From Oscillibacter faecalis_A (lineage in GTDB: Bacteria; Bacillota; Clostridia; Oscillospirales; Oscillospiraceae), in the NCBI RefSeq assembly GCF_029218125.1, contig NZ_JARFXX010000002.1, positions 124,001-188,000 on the forward strand: 64,000 nt of DNA, read 5' to 3'. Under the pieces are notes generated by a model. That model was given only the letters and a program-made list of their open reading frames with translations, was not told the DNA's origin and did no database searches. This document shows positions 7,982 to 15,693 of this stretch, one piece after another (positions within the stretch are counted from its first letter, which is position 1; the number at the start of each line of letters is the position of its first letter). The translations under genes were made by a program, and so were the position numbers.

Positions 7982-8542
7982 TCAGGGGAGCTGGATATGC
8001 GCCCGCTTCAACGCGTGCCGCAGAGCGAGGCACAGCGGGGGCGATAGAAGAATGGCCACCGCGCCATTAAAAAGAGAGGCGGGGATTTTCAGAGGCAGGG
8101 CCGCAGCCGCCGTGGCGGCGGTGAGGCCGCCCATCAGCAGCCCGTCATAGGCAAAGGACTTGAAGAAATAGAGAATGTAATAAGCCACGCAGCCCAGTGC
8201 GGCGGCCACGGTGCAGCGGCCATACTTGGGTTCTTCACGATCCGCCATGGCAAGACCGGCCACCAGTCCCATCACGCCCTTGGTAATGAGGGTGATCCAA
8301 CATTCCGGCGCGTAGGCGGGGTTCGTCAGATCATACAGGGCGGATCCCACGCCGGAGGCCGCGCCGCCCACAGGTCCCAGCAGCAGGCCGGACAGGCAGC
8401 ACATGATATTTGCCAGCGTGAAGGAGGTCCGCCCACCAATGGCGATAGGCATGGTCACACGGAGATAGTTGCTGACAAAGACCAGTGCGGTCATCATGCC
8501 CAGCATGGTCAGCTTGTTGATATTTCGCTTGTTCTGTTCCAT
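7982..8542 (-). CDS. ECF transporter S component (substrate unknown)
   Basis: 186 residues and about six hydrophobic helices, typical of the membrane S subunit that binds a vitamin in energy-coupling-factor transporters. The motif LANIMCCLSGLLLGPVGGAASGVGSALYDL (in pieces, about residues 44-73) is common in this superfamily. No AT or ATPase subunits are nearby, so it would use a shared ECF module. ATG 8542 is chosen because GGAAG precedes it; the longer frame starts with TTG at 8557. The vitamin is not clear from sequence, and I see no classic riboswitch upstream. Confidence 0.78.
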   Translation of the reverse strand: MEQNKRNINKLTMLGMMTALVFVSNYLRVTMPIAIGGRTSFTLANIMCCLSGLLLGPVGGAASGVGSALYDLTNPAYAPECWITLITKGVMGLVAGLAMADREEPKYGRCTVAAALGCVAYYILYFFKSFAYDGLLMGGLTAATAAAALPLKIPASLFNGAVAILLSPPLCLALRHALKRAHIQLP

Positions 8543-8586
8543 AAAAAACACTTCCAATTTTGAGATGCCCTCATGGTAGCAGATAG

Positions 8587-8632
8587 CTGAACCTATTTCA
8601 AATGCCAGATATGAATTTTTTAATAGGTTCAG
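8587..8632 (-). promoter_or_regulatory. Inverted repeat upstream of the ECF S component
   Basis: CTGAACCTATT (8587-8597) is an exact inverted copy of 8622-8632, separated by 24 AT-rich bases, 45-90 bp before the start of the S-component gene. It could be a regulator-binding site or the closing stem of a leader RNA. It matches no riboswitch consensus I know. Confidence 0.4.
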
Positions 8633-8639
8633 TGCTTGT

Positions 8640-8672
8640 GAAAAAAGCCCCGCAGTCAGAGGACTGCGGGGC
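8640..8672 (-). terminator. Terminator of the SPFH gene
   Basis: An 11-bp stem GCCCCGCAGTC/GACTGCGGGGC (8647-8657 with 8662-8672) and AGAG loop. On the minus strand it is followed by a run of U residues from 8646 down. Confidence 0.9.
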
Positions 8673-8685
8673 CTGATTATCGATA

Positions 8686-9621
8686 TTATGCCTTGGGGTC
8701 TTCCGTTTCAAATACGGTCTTGGCACCGGCAGCCAAGCCCGCCAGACCCTGAAGCTCACTGGGGATGATGATCTTCGTGGCCTTGCCGTCCGCCACCTTC
8801 GTCATGGTCTCCAGCGCTTTCAGCTTCACCACCTGATCGTTGGGGGCCGCCTCGTTCAGCAGCTTCAGGGCGTCCGCCGTGGCCTGCTGAACCTTCATAA
8901 TGGCCTCGCTCTCTGCCTCGGCCGCCAGAATCTTTGCGGTCTTTTCCGCCTCGGCCTCCATGATCTTGGCCTGCTTGGCGGCGTCAGCCCGGAGAATGGC
9001 GGACTGCTTCTCACCCTCGGCCACCAGAATCTGGCTCTGCTTCTGGCCCTCGGCCTGCAAAATGGATTCCCGGCGCTCCCGCTCCGCCTTCATCTGCTTT
9101 TCCATGGCGTTCTGAATTTCCTTGGGCGGGATGATGTTCTTCAGCTCCACGCGGTTGACCTTGATGCCCCACGGATCCGTGGCCTCGTCCAGAATGGAGC
9201 GCATCCGGGAGTTGATGGTGTCGCGGCTGGTGAGGGACTGGTCCAGCTCCATATCGCCGATGATGTTGCGGAGGGTGGTGGCTGTCAGGTTCTCAATGGC
9301 GTTCATGGGGTGCTCCACGCCGTAGGTGTACAGCTTGGGGTCGGTGATCTGGAAATAAATGACCGTGTCGATCTGCATGGTGACGTTATCCTTGGTGATC
9401 ACGGGCTGGGGCGCAAAGTCCGCTACCTGCTCTTTCAGGCTGACCTTTTTGGCCACGCGCTCAATAAAGGGCACCTTCAAGTGCAGGCCCACATTCCATA
9501 CGGTGCGGAACGCGCCCAGGCGCTCCACCACATAGGCCCGGGACTGCTGCACGATGACGATGTTGCTGACGATCAGCAGCAAAATCAGGATGATAAGGAT
9601 GGGAACAATGATCCACTCCAT
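8686..9621 (-). CDS. SPFH/Band 7 domain membrane protein
   Basis: 311 residues: an N-terminal membrane anchor (about 4-24), an SPFH domain (about 25-180) with VVERLGAFR and PPKEIQNAMEKQMKAERERR, and a long Ala/Glu-rich coiled coil (about 180-245). The layout and length are those of QmcA/paraslipin-type stomatin homologues, which form oligomeric membrane microdomain scaffolds and may modulate proteases. GGAGGAG is placed 5 nt before ATG 9621. A NfeD partner, often adjacent in other species, is absent. It is a monocistronic unit with its own terminator. Confidence 0.9.
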   Translation of the reverse strand: MEWIIVPILIILILLLIVSNIVIVQQSRAYVVERLGAFRTVWNVGLHLKVPFIERVAKKVSLKEQVADFAPQPVITKDNVTMQIDTVIYFQITDPKLYTYGVEHPMNAIENLTATTLRNIIGDMELDQSLTSRDTINSRMRSILDEATDPWGIKVNRVELKNIIPPKEIQNAMEKQMKAERERRESILQAEGQKQSQILVAEGEKQSAILRADAAKQAKIMEAEAEKTAKILAAEAESEAIMKVQQATADALKLLNEAAPNDQVVKLKALETMTKVADGKATKIIIPSELQGLAGLAAGAKTVFETEDPKA

Positions 9622-9793
9622 AAGAACTCCTCCATTTTCATAGCGGTATCCGGCTGTGTTTGTAAGCTATATTCTACCTTATTTTTCCCGGCGGCGCAAG
9701 AGAGAATTCACATCTCCGCCCCGGCAGGATGACAGTTCCAGTGAGGCGCTCCGATCGGAAACGCAAAATTTTCTGAAAAACTCCAAAAAGGGC

Positions 9794-9821
9794 TTGACTT
9801 TTTACCTGTTTCTGATATACT
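9794..9821 (+). promoter_or_regulatory. Promoter of the tRNA-Ser/tRNA-Leu unit
   Basis: TTGACT (9794-9799), 16-bp spacer and TATACT (9816-9821), about 60 bp before the tRNA-Ser. Confidence 0.75.
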
Positions 9822-9881
9822 AATAACGCTGTCTCACAGGACAGTCAAGTGAATCAGTTTTCGTGAACTGGACACAGCTAT

Positions 9882-9973
9882 GGAGAAGTCGCCTAGTTGG
9901 TCGAGGGCGCATGATTGGAAATCATGTAGGCTCCTAAAGGGTCTCGAGGGTTCGAATCCCTCCTTCTCCGCCA
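9882..9973 (+). tRNA. tRNA-Ser (GGA)
   Basis: Acceptor stem GGAGAAG pairs with CTTCTCC (9963-9969), then discriminator G and an encoded CCA (9971-9973). The anticodon loop TTGGAAA gives anticodon GGA, reading UCC/UCU. There is a long variable arm, as expected for class II serine tRNA, and the T arm GGTTCGAATCC is standard. Confidence 0.95.
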
Positions 9974-10030
9974 CAAATCCCATCGGAGTGATTCTCCGAT
10001 GGGTCCCCTTTTGGGGTGAGGCTCATCAAT

Positions 10031-10118
10031 GCGCGAGTGGTGGAATTGGCAGACTCGCTAGATTCAGGTTCTAGTGTGCATTACGCACGTGCGGGTTCAA
10101 GTCCCGCCTCGCGCACCA
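10031..10118 (+). tRNA. tRNA-Leu (CAG)
   Basis: Acceptor stem GCGCGAG pairs with CTCGCGC (10108-10114), discriminator A, encoded CCA (10116-10118). The anticodon loop TTCAGGT gives CAG, reading CUG, by far the commonest leucine codon in these GC-rich genes. It has a class II variable arm. It is 57 bp after tRNA-Ser and is probably on the same transcript. Confidence 0.95.
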
Positions 10119-10160
10119 AAAAAGGAACAGGGTATCCAATCGGATGCCCTGTTCCTTTTT
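10118..10160. terminator. Bidirectional terminator, tRNA unit and blaR
   Basis: AAAAAGGAACAGGG and its complement pair across 10118-10160 with a small ATCC/GGAT extension. A tracts lie on the left and T tracts on the right, so it can stop both the tRNA transcript and the convergent BlaR-type gene. Confidence 0.9.
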
Positions 10161-10183
10161 TATATTGGCCTCATCGCAGCGCT

Positions 10184-12013
10184 TTATTCGGCGGCGTAGC
10201 GGCTGAGAATTTCGTCCGCTTCGCTCTGCTTCATGTTCCCCAGCTTTACCTGTTCGGTACAAAAGGGCTTTACGGCGGCCAGCATTTCCGCATTTGTTTC
10301 ATAGGGGCCGAAGGTGTGCTCCTCGCCGTTGTCTAACTTGACGTACAGCTCCTTTGTGTCCGTTGAGGTGCCGATGTCGGCGGGGTTGTAGCTCATCATC
10401 AACTGGTCCTGCCCGTCCACGGATTTGGAGTACATGACACCGTTTTTGATGTCCGCCAGAATGTCCTCGTACATGGCGATGGTCTCATCGATCTTCTCTT
10501 GGGTCCAAACGAAGCTGCCGCTGCCGCTTGTCCACGCGCTCTCCCCCAGCAGGCTTTGCAGCTGCACCTTTTCCTTGTCCAGCCATGCCTTGTACTCGTC
10601 ATACGTCCACCATTCGACGTCCGGCGTGGGGAAACGGGCCTCAAATTCCGCGTCCATCAGCGGCTCAAAGGTCTTGCCGTCATCGAAGCTATAATAGGTC
10701 CTTCCATCATCGGGATTCACATAGGACATAAGCGACCCGTCTTCGGCCTCGGTTTCCACGCTGTTCATGCGGCGGTCAACGAGCTCGACAAACTGCTTTT
10801 TGGTGATTGCTGCAAGCTCGGTAAGCTTATCGCCGCTGCCGCGTCTGACGTTTAAATAAATGCCGTTGGCAGCGGAATCATCTGTGTAGATGCCGCCATT
10901 GTCATCGTATATTCCGGCAATGGGACTTTTCTGATAGTACCAATGGTCCTTTTGCAAGGAGATTCCGGCGGCGAGGTATTCCGCACTTGGCTTCGGTGGC
11001 TCACCGGACTCGACAGCCTCCGTATTTCTGCCGGAGATTGAGCCGTGTGCGGTATTGGCAGTATCCTCTTTGGCCGAGGTGGCAAAGACTGTTACCGTTC
11101 CGGCAACAAGTACCGCCGCCAGAAGCAGGGATATGACCGTAATTTTTTTCGTTTTCATAATGGCTGTGATCCTTTCTTCTATTACGTTTTTGCTGAAGTG
11201 ATTGCAAAGGGGCATCAGCCCGCTTTGGACCTCCTCCATACGAATGAGGACGCGGGCGTAGGAGGCCCTTGCGTCATGGCCGAAGCGGCGGATAACGGCC
11301 TCGTCGCAGGATAGCTCTATGTCTCTGTTTGCGAGAGCATACATCGCCCACACCGCCGGATTGAACCAATGCACGCAGACAGCGGTGATCAGCAGGAGCT
11401 TGGCGGCCGTGTCAAGCCGTCGGATATGGACAAATTCATGCTCCAGAACGAATTGCAGTGATGCTTCATCGTCCCAGTCCGTTTCCTTCGGCATCAAAAT
11501 GACCGGGTGCAGGAGGCCAAAGGTCAGCGGGGAGGAAATGCGGTCGGTCTGGCGGAGCGTAATTGTGCGCCGCAGGGGATGCGCTTGAAGCCAACGCCGG
11601 GAGGCGTCATTTTCCACCGGCAGGGACATTTGGAACTCCCGATAACAGTTCCGGTAGGCCATGGCGAAGGTGACCGTACAAAGAGCCGTGCCCACCGCCC
11701 AGATAATGCTCCCTACGGGAAGCGCCGCTTCAGAAACGGAAACGGACTGGGGCAAAGCGGCGGCCTGTCCTGCCAGAACGGCGGAGACTGCCGCGGCGGG
11801 GATATTCGCCGTTACCGGCGCCGGAGTCCGTTTCAGCAGGGAATAGATGCTCAGAGCGGAGGGGAGAGAAAGGGGAATCAGCAGCCGGAAAAGCGCGATG
11901 CCCCAAAGCACCGGAAATGTCCTTTTCGGCACATGGTCCATTGCAAGAGCGTGGATGACTGTGATGACTAAAATCATGACGCCGCCCGCGAGGCTCATTT
12001 GCAGCAAGCTCAT
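10184..12013 (-). CDS. BlaR1/MecR1-type M56 family sensor peptidase
   Basis: 609 residues. The N-terminal half has several membrane helices and the M56 zinc peptidase motif HEFVH (residues 192-196), followed by HWFNPAVWAMYALANRDIELSCDEAV as two conserved pieces. A final membrane helix lies at about 294-313. The extracellular part (about 315-609) is not a penicillin-binding sensor domain and has no motif I know, so the signal is probably not a beta-lactam. It should cleave, or trigger cleavage of, the BlaI-type repressor encoded 10 bp upstream in the same operon. GAGGGA lies before ATG 12013. Convergent with the tRNAs. Confidence 0.87.
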   Translation of the reverse strand: MSLLQMSLAGGVMILVITVIHALAMDHVPKRTFPVLWGIALFRLLIPLSLPSALSIYSLLKRTPAPVTANIPAAAVSAVLAGQAAALPQSVSVSEAALPVGSIIWAVGTALCTVTFAMAYRNCYREFQMSLPVENDASRRWLQAHPLRRTITLRQTDRISSPLTFGLLHPVILMPKETDWDDEASLQFVLEHEFVHIRRLDTAAKLLLITAVCVHWFNPAVWAMYALANRDIELSCDEAVIRRFGHDARASYARVLIRMEEVQSGLMPLCNHFSKNVIEERITAIMKTKKITVISLLLAAVLVAGTVTVFATSAKEDTANTAHGSISGRNTEAVESGEPPKPSAEYLAAGISLQKDHWYYQKSPIAGIYDDNGGIYTDDSAANGIYLNVRRGSGDKLTELAAITKKQFVELVDRRMNSVETEAEDGSLMSYVNPDDGRTYYSFDDGKTFEPLMDAEFEARFPTPDVEWWTYDEYKAWLDKEKVQLQSLLGESAWTSGSGSFVWTQEKIDETIAMYEDILADIKNGVMYSKSVDGQDQLMMSYNPADIGTSTDTKELYVKLDNGEEHTFGPYETNAEMLAAVKPFCTEQVKLGNMKQSEADEILSRYAAE

Positions 12014-12023
12014 ATCGCGTCCC

Positions 12024-12383
12024 TCATTCCAGCTCTCCGACGATTTGCTTGAGCCTTTCTATTTGTTCGGCAGAGAGCTTTTTTCTGCCGAGAAGCGCCG
12101 CAAACAGCTTGTCGGCAGAGCCATCATAGACCTTGTTGATCAGTTCATTTGTTTCCGCCTCCTGAACCGCCGACTTGGGAATTAAAGCGTGGCACAGAAA
12201 GCCCGGTTCACTGCGCGCAACAGCGCCCTTTTTTATGCAGCGCTTGATAAGGGTGTAGGTGGTGTTTACATTCCAGCCCACCTCTTGTGATAGTGTTTTG
12301 GCGATTTCCTTGGCCGGGGTATCTCCCTCGCGCCAGAGAACGTCCATGACCTTCAGCTCTGAGTCAAACAGCTTATTATCCAT
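12024..12383 (-). CDS. BlaI/MecI/CopY family repressor
   Basis: 119 residues, standard size. The N-terminal winged helix contains ELKVMDVLWREGDTPAKEIA and the recognition region NVNTTYTLIKRCIKKGAV; the C-terminal segment serves dimerisation and protease cleavage. GGAGGTG precedes ATG 12383. The gene is first in an operon with the BlaR1-type sensor, and its promoter is covered by three copies of a matching operator half-site, so it is very likely autoregulated. The regulon beyond this operon is unknown. Confidence 0.92.
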   Translation of the reverse strand: MDNKLFDSELKVMDVLWREGDTPAKEIAKTLSQEVGWNVNTTYTLIKRCIKKGAVARSEPGFLCHALIPKSAVQEAETNELINKVYDGSADKLFAALLGRKKLSAEQIERLKQIVGELE

Positions 12384-12400
12384 AAAAGCACCTCCAGATA

Positions 12401-12472
12401 AGACTGCAGTAGTATCTGTGAACGTATACTACCGCAGTCTTATATTGCTGTCAATACGACTGCGGTAGTATT
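12401..12472 (-). promoter_or_regulatory. blaI promoter with three BlaI-type operator sites
   Basis: Minus-strand promoter: TTGACA at 12454-12449, 17-bp spacer, TAGTAT at 12431-12426. The element AGACTGCRGTAGTAT occurs at 12401-12415, inverted at 12426-12440 and again near 12457-12471. The first two form a near-perfect dyad straddling the -10 box, and the third lies upstream of the -35 box. The TAGTA core resembles the TACTACA-type sites of BlaI/MecI. Confidence 0.85.
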
Positions 12473-12507
12473 TTGAAAAAATTCTGAGGCGCGAGTAAAA
12501 AACAAAA

Positions 12508-12537
12508 CCGGGAGGGCCGTATCAGCGGCCCTCCCGG
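12508..12537 (-). terminator. Terminator hairpin, downstream copy, beside element B
   Basis: A 12-bp stem CCGGGAGGGCCG (12508-12519) with 12526-12537. On the minus strand it is followed by TTTTGTTTTTT, the functional end of the modC transcript. It is identical to 12805-12834. Confidence 0.85.
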
Positions 12538-12804
12538 CAGCGTGTCGAAAAAGTCTCTTCTCCCCGCTGAACAAGTTTTCAGAACTTCATAAAAGTTCTG
12601 AAAACTAAGGATTTCAATGGCGCAGGGAAATAGGCGAAGCGCCGCCGGTGGCGGATCAAGCGAGCTTGTTTCGAGGAAGGCTCCCAAACAGCGGATACGC
12701 AGTATCCGCTGTTTGGTCTGAGCCGACGGTGTATCCCTTCTTGGGTTTCCCGCGCACACCCTTCCTTACCGCTGCGGAGGATTTACCACTTGATCGACAG
12801 TCTC
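12538..12804 (-). mobile_element. Terminator-inserted repeat element, copy B (long form)
   Basis: 267 bp, read on the minus strand from GAGACTGTCGAT (12804) to CGACACGCTG (12538). It differs from copy C (29598-29864) at only three positions. It contains a perfect 14-bp hairpin CCAAACAGCGGATA, a second 14-bp AT-rich hairpin near the distal end, and imperfect inverted termini. It lies between two exact 30-bp copies of the modC terminator and points the same way as modC transcription. The open frames inside it are shared with copy C only because the DNA is the same, and they have no ribosome site. Confidence 0.82.
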
Positions 12805-12834
12805 CCGGGAGGGCCGTATCAGCGGCCCTCCCGG
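12805..12834 (-). terminator. Terminator hairpin, upstream copy, beside element B
   Basis: The same 30-bp stem-loop as 12508-12537, 28 bp after the modC stop codon. The T tract that should follow on the minus strand has been displaced to the far side of element B. Confidence 0.82.
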
Positions 12835-12862
12835 TTCATATCCCGTCTGTAATTTTTGAGGC

Positions 12863-13909
12863 TTATTGCAAAAGCAGAATATCCTCGGGCTGCACGGCGG
12901 CCCACAGGCGCGGCGGTGCTTGCAGCTCCTCCCAACGGCTCTGGGACAGCTCCATCCGCAGGCAGGCGGCATGGTCGGGGGAGCCCTCCGGGACAAGGAG
13001 TACCGTGACGGTGAAGGCGTCCCGAATTGTCCGCTCCACGCGGCAGGGGAACGCACCGGGGGTCTCCGGCGGCACCGGCGTGATCTGATGCGCCCGGATT
13101 CCGATTTTGCCGCAGTCCGGCGGCACGGCGCGGCCGCAAGGGAGCGTCAGCCCCCACTGGGGCAGCAGCACGGCGTCCCCGGCGGGGTGGGCCTCTACGA
13201 TATTTTCGCAGCCGGACAGCCGGGCGGCGCTTTCCGTTCCCGGCCGGTGGAGCAGCTGCTCCGGTGTCAGCGTCCCCTGTGAGTGCCCATGGTCCAGCAC
13301 GCATATCTGTCGGCAGCTGCGGAATACCTCGCCCCGGTCATGGGACACCCAGAGAATCGGCCCACGAAAGGCGGCCAGCAAATCGGAAAGTTCCAGTTCA
13401 AGCTGCCACTTCAGATAGCTGTCCAGCGCGGAAAAGGGCTCATCCAGCAAAATAGCCTCCGGCTTGGCGCAGAGGATTCGGGCCAGCGCCACCCGCTGCT
13501 GCTGTCCGCCGGAGAGTTGGGCGGGGTAGTGATGCTCCAGCCCCTCCAGCCGGAACCGGCGGACAGCATCCGATAGGGCGGCGCCCTTTTCCGTCTTGCT
13601 GCCGGGGATGGCGCAGAGGATATTTTTTTCCACGGTCATCGTGGGAAACAGAGCATAATTCTGGAACAGATACCCCATCCGCCGCCGCTGGGGCGGCAGG
13701 TCGATGTGCGCCGCGCTGTCAAACAGTACCCGGTCATTGAGCACGATGCGGCCCCGGTCCGGCGTGACGATGCCGGCAATGCATTTGAGGGTCATGCTTT
13801 TGCCGCAGCCGGAGGCACCTGATAGGGCAGTTACCTCGTCCTGTGCCTGAAGCTGCACCTGAAGGTGAAAACTGCCCAGCCTTTTTTCAATATCGATCAG
13901 CAGGCTCAT
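12863..13909 (-). CDS. modC: Molybdate ABC transporter, ATP-binding protein
   Basis: 348 residues. Walker A GASGCGKSM (about 31-39), signature LSGGQQQR (about 132), Walker B AILLDEPFSALD (about 150) and the switch VSHD make a complete ABC ATPase. A C-terminal TOBE-like region (about 250-348) is typical of ModC and binds the oxyanion in some members. The start overlaps modB by 4 bp (ATGA), so the longer frame to 14011 is not used. It energises molybdate or tungstate import with ModB and ModA. It is last in modABC. Confidence 0.9.
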   Translation of the reverse strand: MSLLIDIEKRLGSFHLQVQLQAQDEVTALSGASGCGKSMTLKCIAGIVTPDRGRIVLNDRVLFDSAAHIDLPPQRRRMGYLFQNYALFPTMTVEKNILCAIPGSKTEKGAALSDAVRRFRLEGLEHHYPAQLSGGQQQRVALARILCAKPEAILLDEPFSALDSYLKWQLELELSDLLAAFRGPILWVSHDRGEVFRSCRQICVLDHGHSQGTLTPEQLLHRPGTESAARLSGCENIVEAHPAGDAVLLPQWGLTLPCGRAVPPDCGKIGIRAHQITPVPPETPGAFPCRVERTIRDAFTVTVLLVPEGSPDHAACLRMELSQSRWEELQAPPRLWAAVQPEDILLLQ

Positions 13910-14592
13910 CCCCGCCGCCTCCTTCCCGCGTTCACCAGAAAGTCCCGGCGCTCCAACAGGTTGACCGCCAGCAGCACCACGGCGGAAATGGCAAGGTTCA
14001 CCATGACCCATTTCATGGCCAGCGCGTCATCATTCGTCTGCCAGAGTTGGTAAACGGTGGTGGAGATGGTAGCGGTGCGGCCGGGGGTGTACCCGGCAAT
14101 CATACTGGTGGCGCCATATTCTCCCAGTGCCCGGGCAAAGGCCAGCACCGTGCCGGCAAGAATGCCCTGCCGGCAGCAGGGCATCCGCACCCGCCAGAAG
14201 ATCCATGTGTTGGAAAGACCCAGCGTCTGGCCAGCGTAAGCCAGCGTCTCGTCAAAGGCCTCGAAGGCCCCCCGGACCGTGCGGTACATCAGGGGGAAGA
14301 TCACCACGGCGGTAGCGAAGATGGCGGACCACCAGGTCATTACCACCTTGATGCCGAACTGCTTTAGCAGCCACGCGCCGATGATGCGCTTCGGCCCTAA
14401 AAGGCGCAGCAGCAGATAGCCCACCACGGTGGGGGGCAGCACCAACGGCAGCGTCAGCACCACATCCAGAATCCCCTTGAGGACGCGGGGCAGGCGGGCG
14501 ATGTAATAGGCGGCGAGGATGCCGAGGAAAAAAATGAGGACCGTGGAGATCAGCGCGATCCGCAGCGAGTTCCATAGGGGAAACAGGTCCAT
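13906..14592 (-). CDS. modB: Molybdate ABC transporter, permease
   Basis: 228 residues, five or six membrane helices, with the ABC-permease EAA loop around EAFDETLAYAGQTLG and the ModB-typical LPLVLPPTVVGYLLL and ARALGEYGATSMIAG. It forms the membrane channel for molybdate or tungstate. TGAGGAGGTAACTT upstream of ATG 14592 provides the ribosome site. It lies between modA and modC and overlaps modC. Confidence 0.93.
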   Translation of the reverse strand: MDLFPLWNSLRIALISTVLIFFLGILAAYYIARLPRVLKGILDVVLTLPLVLPPTVVGYLLLRLLGPKRIIGAWLLKQFGIKVVMTWWSAIFATAVVIFPLMYRTVRGAFEAFDETLAYAGQTLGLSNTWIFWRVRMPCCRQGILAGTVLAFARALGEYGATSMIAGYTPGRTATISTTVYQLWQTNDDALAMKWVMVNLAISAVVLLAVNLLERRDFLVNAGRRRRG

Positions 14593-14624
14593 AAGTTACC
14601 TCCTGAGGGGGAAGGGATGAAGGA

Positions 14625-14672
14625 CCGACGGCCCGCCGCCGTATCAGCGGCGGGCAAGCGATTTATCGTCGG
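14625..14672 (-). other. Hairpin between modA and modB
   Basis: A 9-bp GCCCGCCGC/GCGGCGGGC stem (14631-14639 with 14647-14655) inside an outer CCGACG/CGTCGG pair (14625-14630 with 14667-14672). No U run follows on the minus strand, so it is more likely an mRNA-stability or processing element that sets modA above modBC than a full terminator. Confidence 0.6.
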
Positions 14673-14694
14673 CCTTTTCAGAAATAGTTCTCGG

Positions 14695-15573
14695 TCAAGC
14701 GGCGGAGAAGCCCACGGACTCAAACACGGTCATGGCTGCGTCGGTTTGGAGATAGGCCAGGAAGTCCTGGGCGGCATCCTCCTTGTCTCCCTTGAGTACG
14801 GCGGCGGGATAGATGACCTGACCGCACATCTCGGCAGTGGCGCTGTCCACCACCGTCAGACCGGCGGAGTGGGCATCGGTGGCGTAGATGATGCCGCAGT
14901 CCACGGCACCCTCGCTGACCTGAGAGGCAACCTCCTTCACGTTGTTGCCGTAGGTCAGAACGCCGGAGGCGGCCAATGCAGCTTCATCCAAGCCGTAATA
15001 ATCAAAAATTTGCATGGTGTACTGACCCACGGGCACATCGCTGTTGCCCATGGCCAGCAGCACATCACCGCCCTTCAGCAACTCGGCAAGCTGGTCAAAG
15101 CTCTCAATGCCCTTGGGATTGCCCTCGGGCACCGTCAGCGTGACCTTGTTTTCCAGCAGGTCCACGCGGCTGTCGGTGACAATGAGGTCCAGACCGTCGG
15201 GATTCTTCTCGGTGTCATCCTTCAGGCTTCCGTCAACGGCATCCATCTGCTTGAGTGCGGCGGAAACGAACAGATCGCAGTCCGCGCCCTCCTTGAGCTG
15301 CTTGAGCAGTGTGCCGGAGGAATCGAAGTTATAGGTGATGGTGACATTGGGGTGGGCCTGTTGATAGGTCTCCTTGAGGGTGTTCATGGTCTCCGTCATG
15401 GAGGCGGCGGCAAACACGATCAGCTCTACAGGCTCATCCGCGGGTTGCTCTGTGGCGTTGTCCCCGGTCTGGGTATTGCCGGCGGCATCGGCATTGCTGT
15501 CGGTCTTGCCGCCGCAGGCGGCGAGGGACAGGGTCAGGCACAGGGCCAGCAGCAGGGACAAATACTTTTTCAT
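14695..15573 (-). CDS. modA: Molybdate ABC transporter, substrate-binding lipoprotein
   Basis: 292 residues from ATG 15573 (GGAAG upstream). The lipoprotein signal ends LSLAACGG, with Cys about 20 as the lipidation site. The mature part begins with ELIVFAAASMTETMN, the ModA hallmark that contacts the oxyanion, and includes GNSDVPVGQYTMQI and a C-terminal LAYLQTDAAMTVFESVGF. It captures molybdate or tungstate outside the membrane and delivers it to ModBC. The long frame to 15738 crosses a terminator and is rejected. Confidence 0.94.
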   Translation of the reverse strand: MKKYLSLLLALCLTLSLAACGGKTDSNADAAGNTQTGDNATEQPADEPVELIVFAAASMTETMNTLKETYQQAHPNVTITYNFDSSGTLLKQLKEGADCDLFVSAALKQMDAVDGSLKDDTEKNPDGLDLIVTDSRVDLLENKVTLTVPEGNPKGIESFDQLAELLKGGDVLLAMGNSDVPVGQYTMQIFDYYGLDEAALAASGVLTYGNNVKEVASQVSEGAVDCGIIYATDAHSAGLTVVDSATAEMCGQVIYPAAVLKGDKEDAAQDFLAYLQTDAAMTVFESVGFSAA

Positions 15574-15659
15574 GTTGGTTCTTCCTTTTTGATTCGATGG
15601 AAAATTGATCTCGACTTTACGGAGTAAAGCGTGATACTCAATTAAGATGAACGGTTCGG

Positions 15660-15693
15660 AAAAGCAAGAGCGCACTTGGGCGCTCTTGCTTTT
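15660..15693 (-). terminator. Terminator after the MoeA-like gene
   Basis: A 14-bp stem AAAAGCAAGAGCGC (15660-15673) with 15680-15693, overlapping the stop codon of the upstream gene. It separates the cofactor genes from modA. Confidence 0.82.

Noticed and set aside
8587..8632. A riboswitch upstream of the 7982-8542 ECF S component
   Set aside because: The inverted repeat matches no known consensus I can recall (TPP, preQ1, THF, cobalamin or biotin-type), so it is listed only as an inverted repeat.
12648..12860. A conserved open frame inside repeat copies B (+ strand) and C (minus strand, near 29754) starting MADQASLFRG
   Set aside because: The conservation only reflects near-identical DNA. 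There is no ribosome site, the frame runs out of the element into different flanks, and copy A lacks most of it.
14625..14672. The modA-modB hairpin as another copy of a duplicated terminator, because it shares a GTATCAG loop with the modC terminator
   Set aside because: Only the loop region is similar, the stems differ, there is one copy, and no element lies next to it.
15574..15660. Molybdenum cofactor riboswitch before modA
   Set aside because: The 87-bp leader is too short and lacks the conserved cores of that riboswitch; no clear structure is seen.
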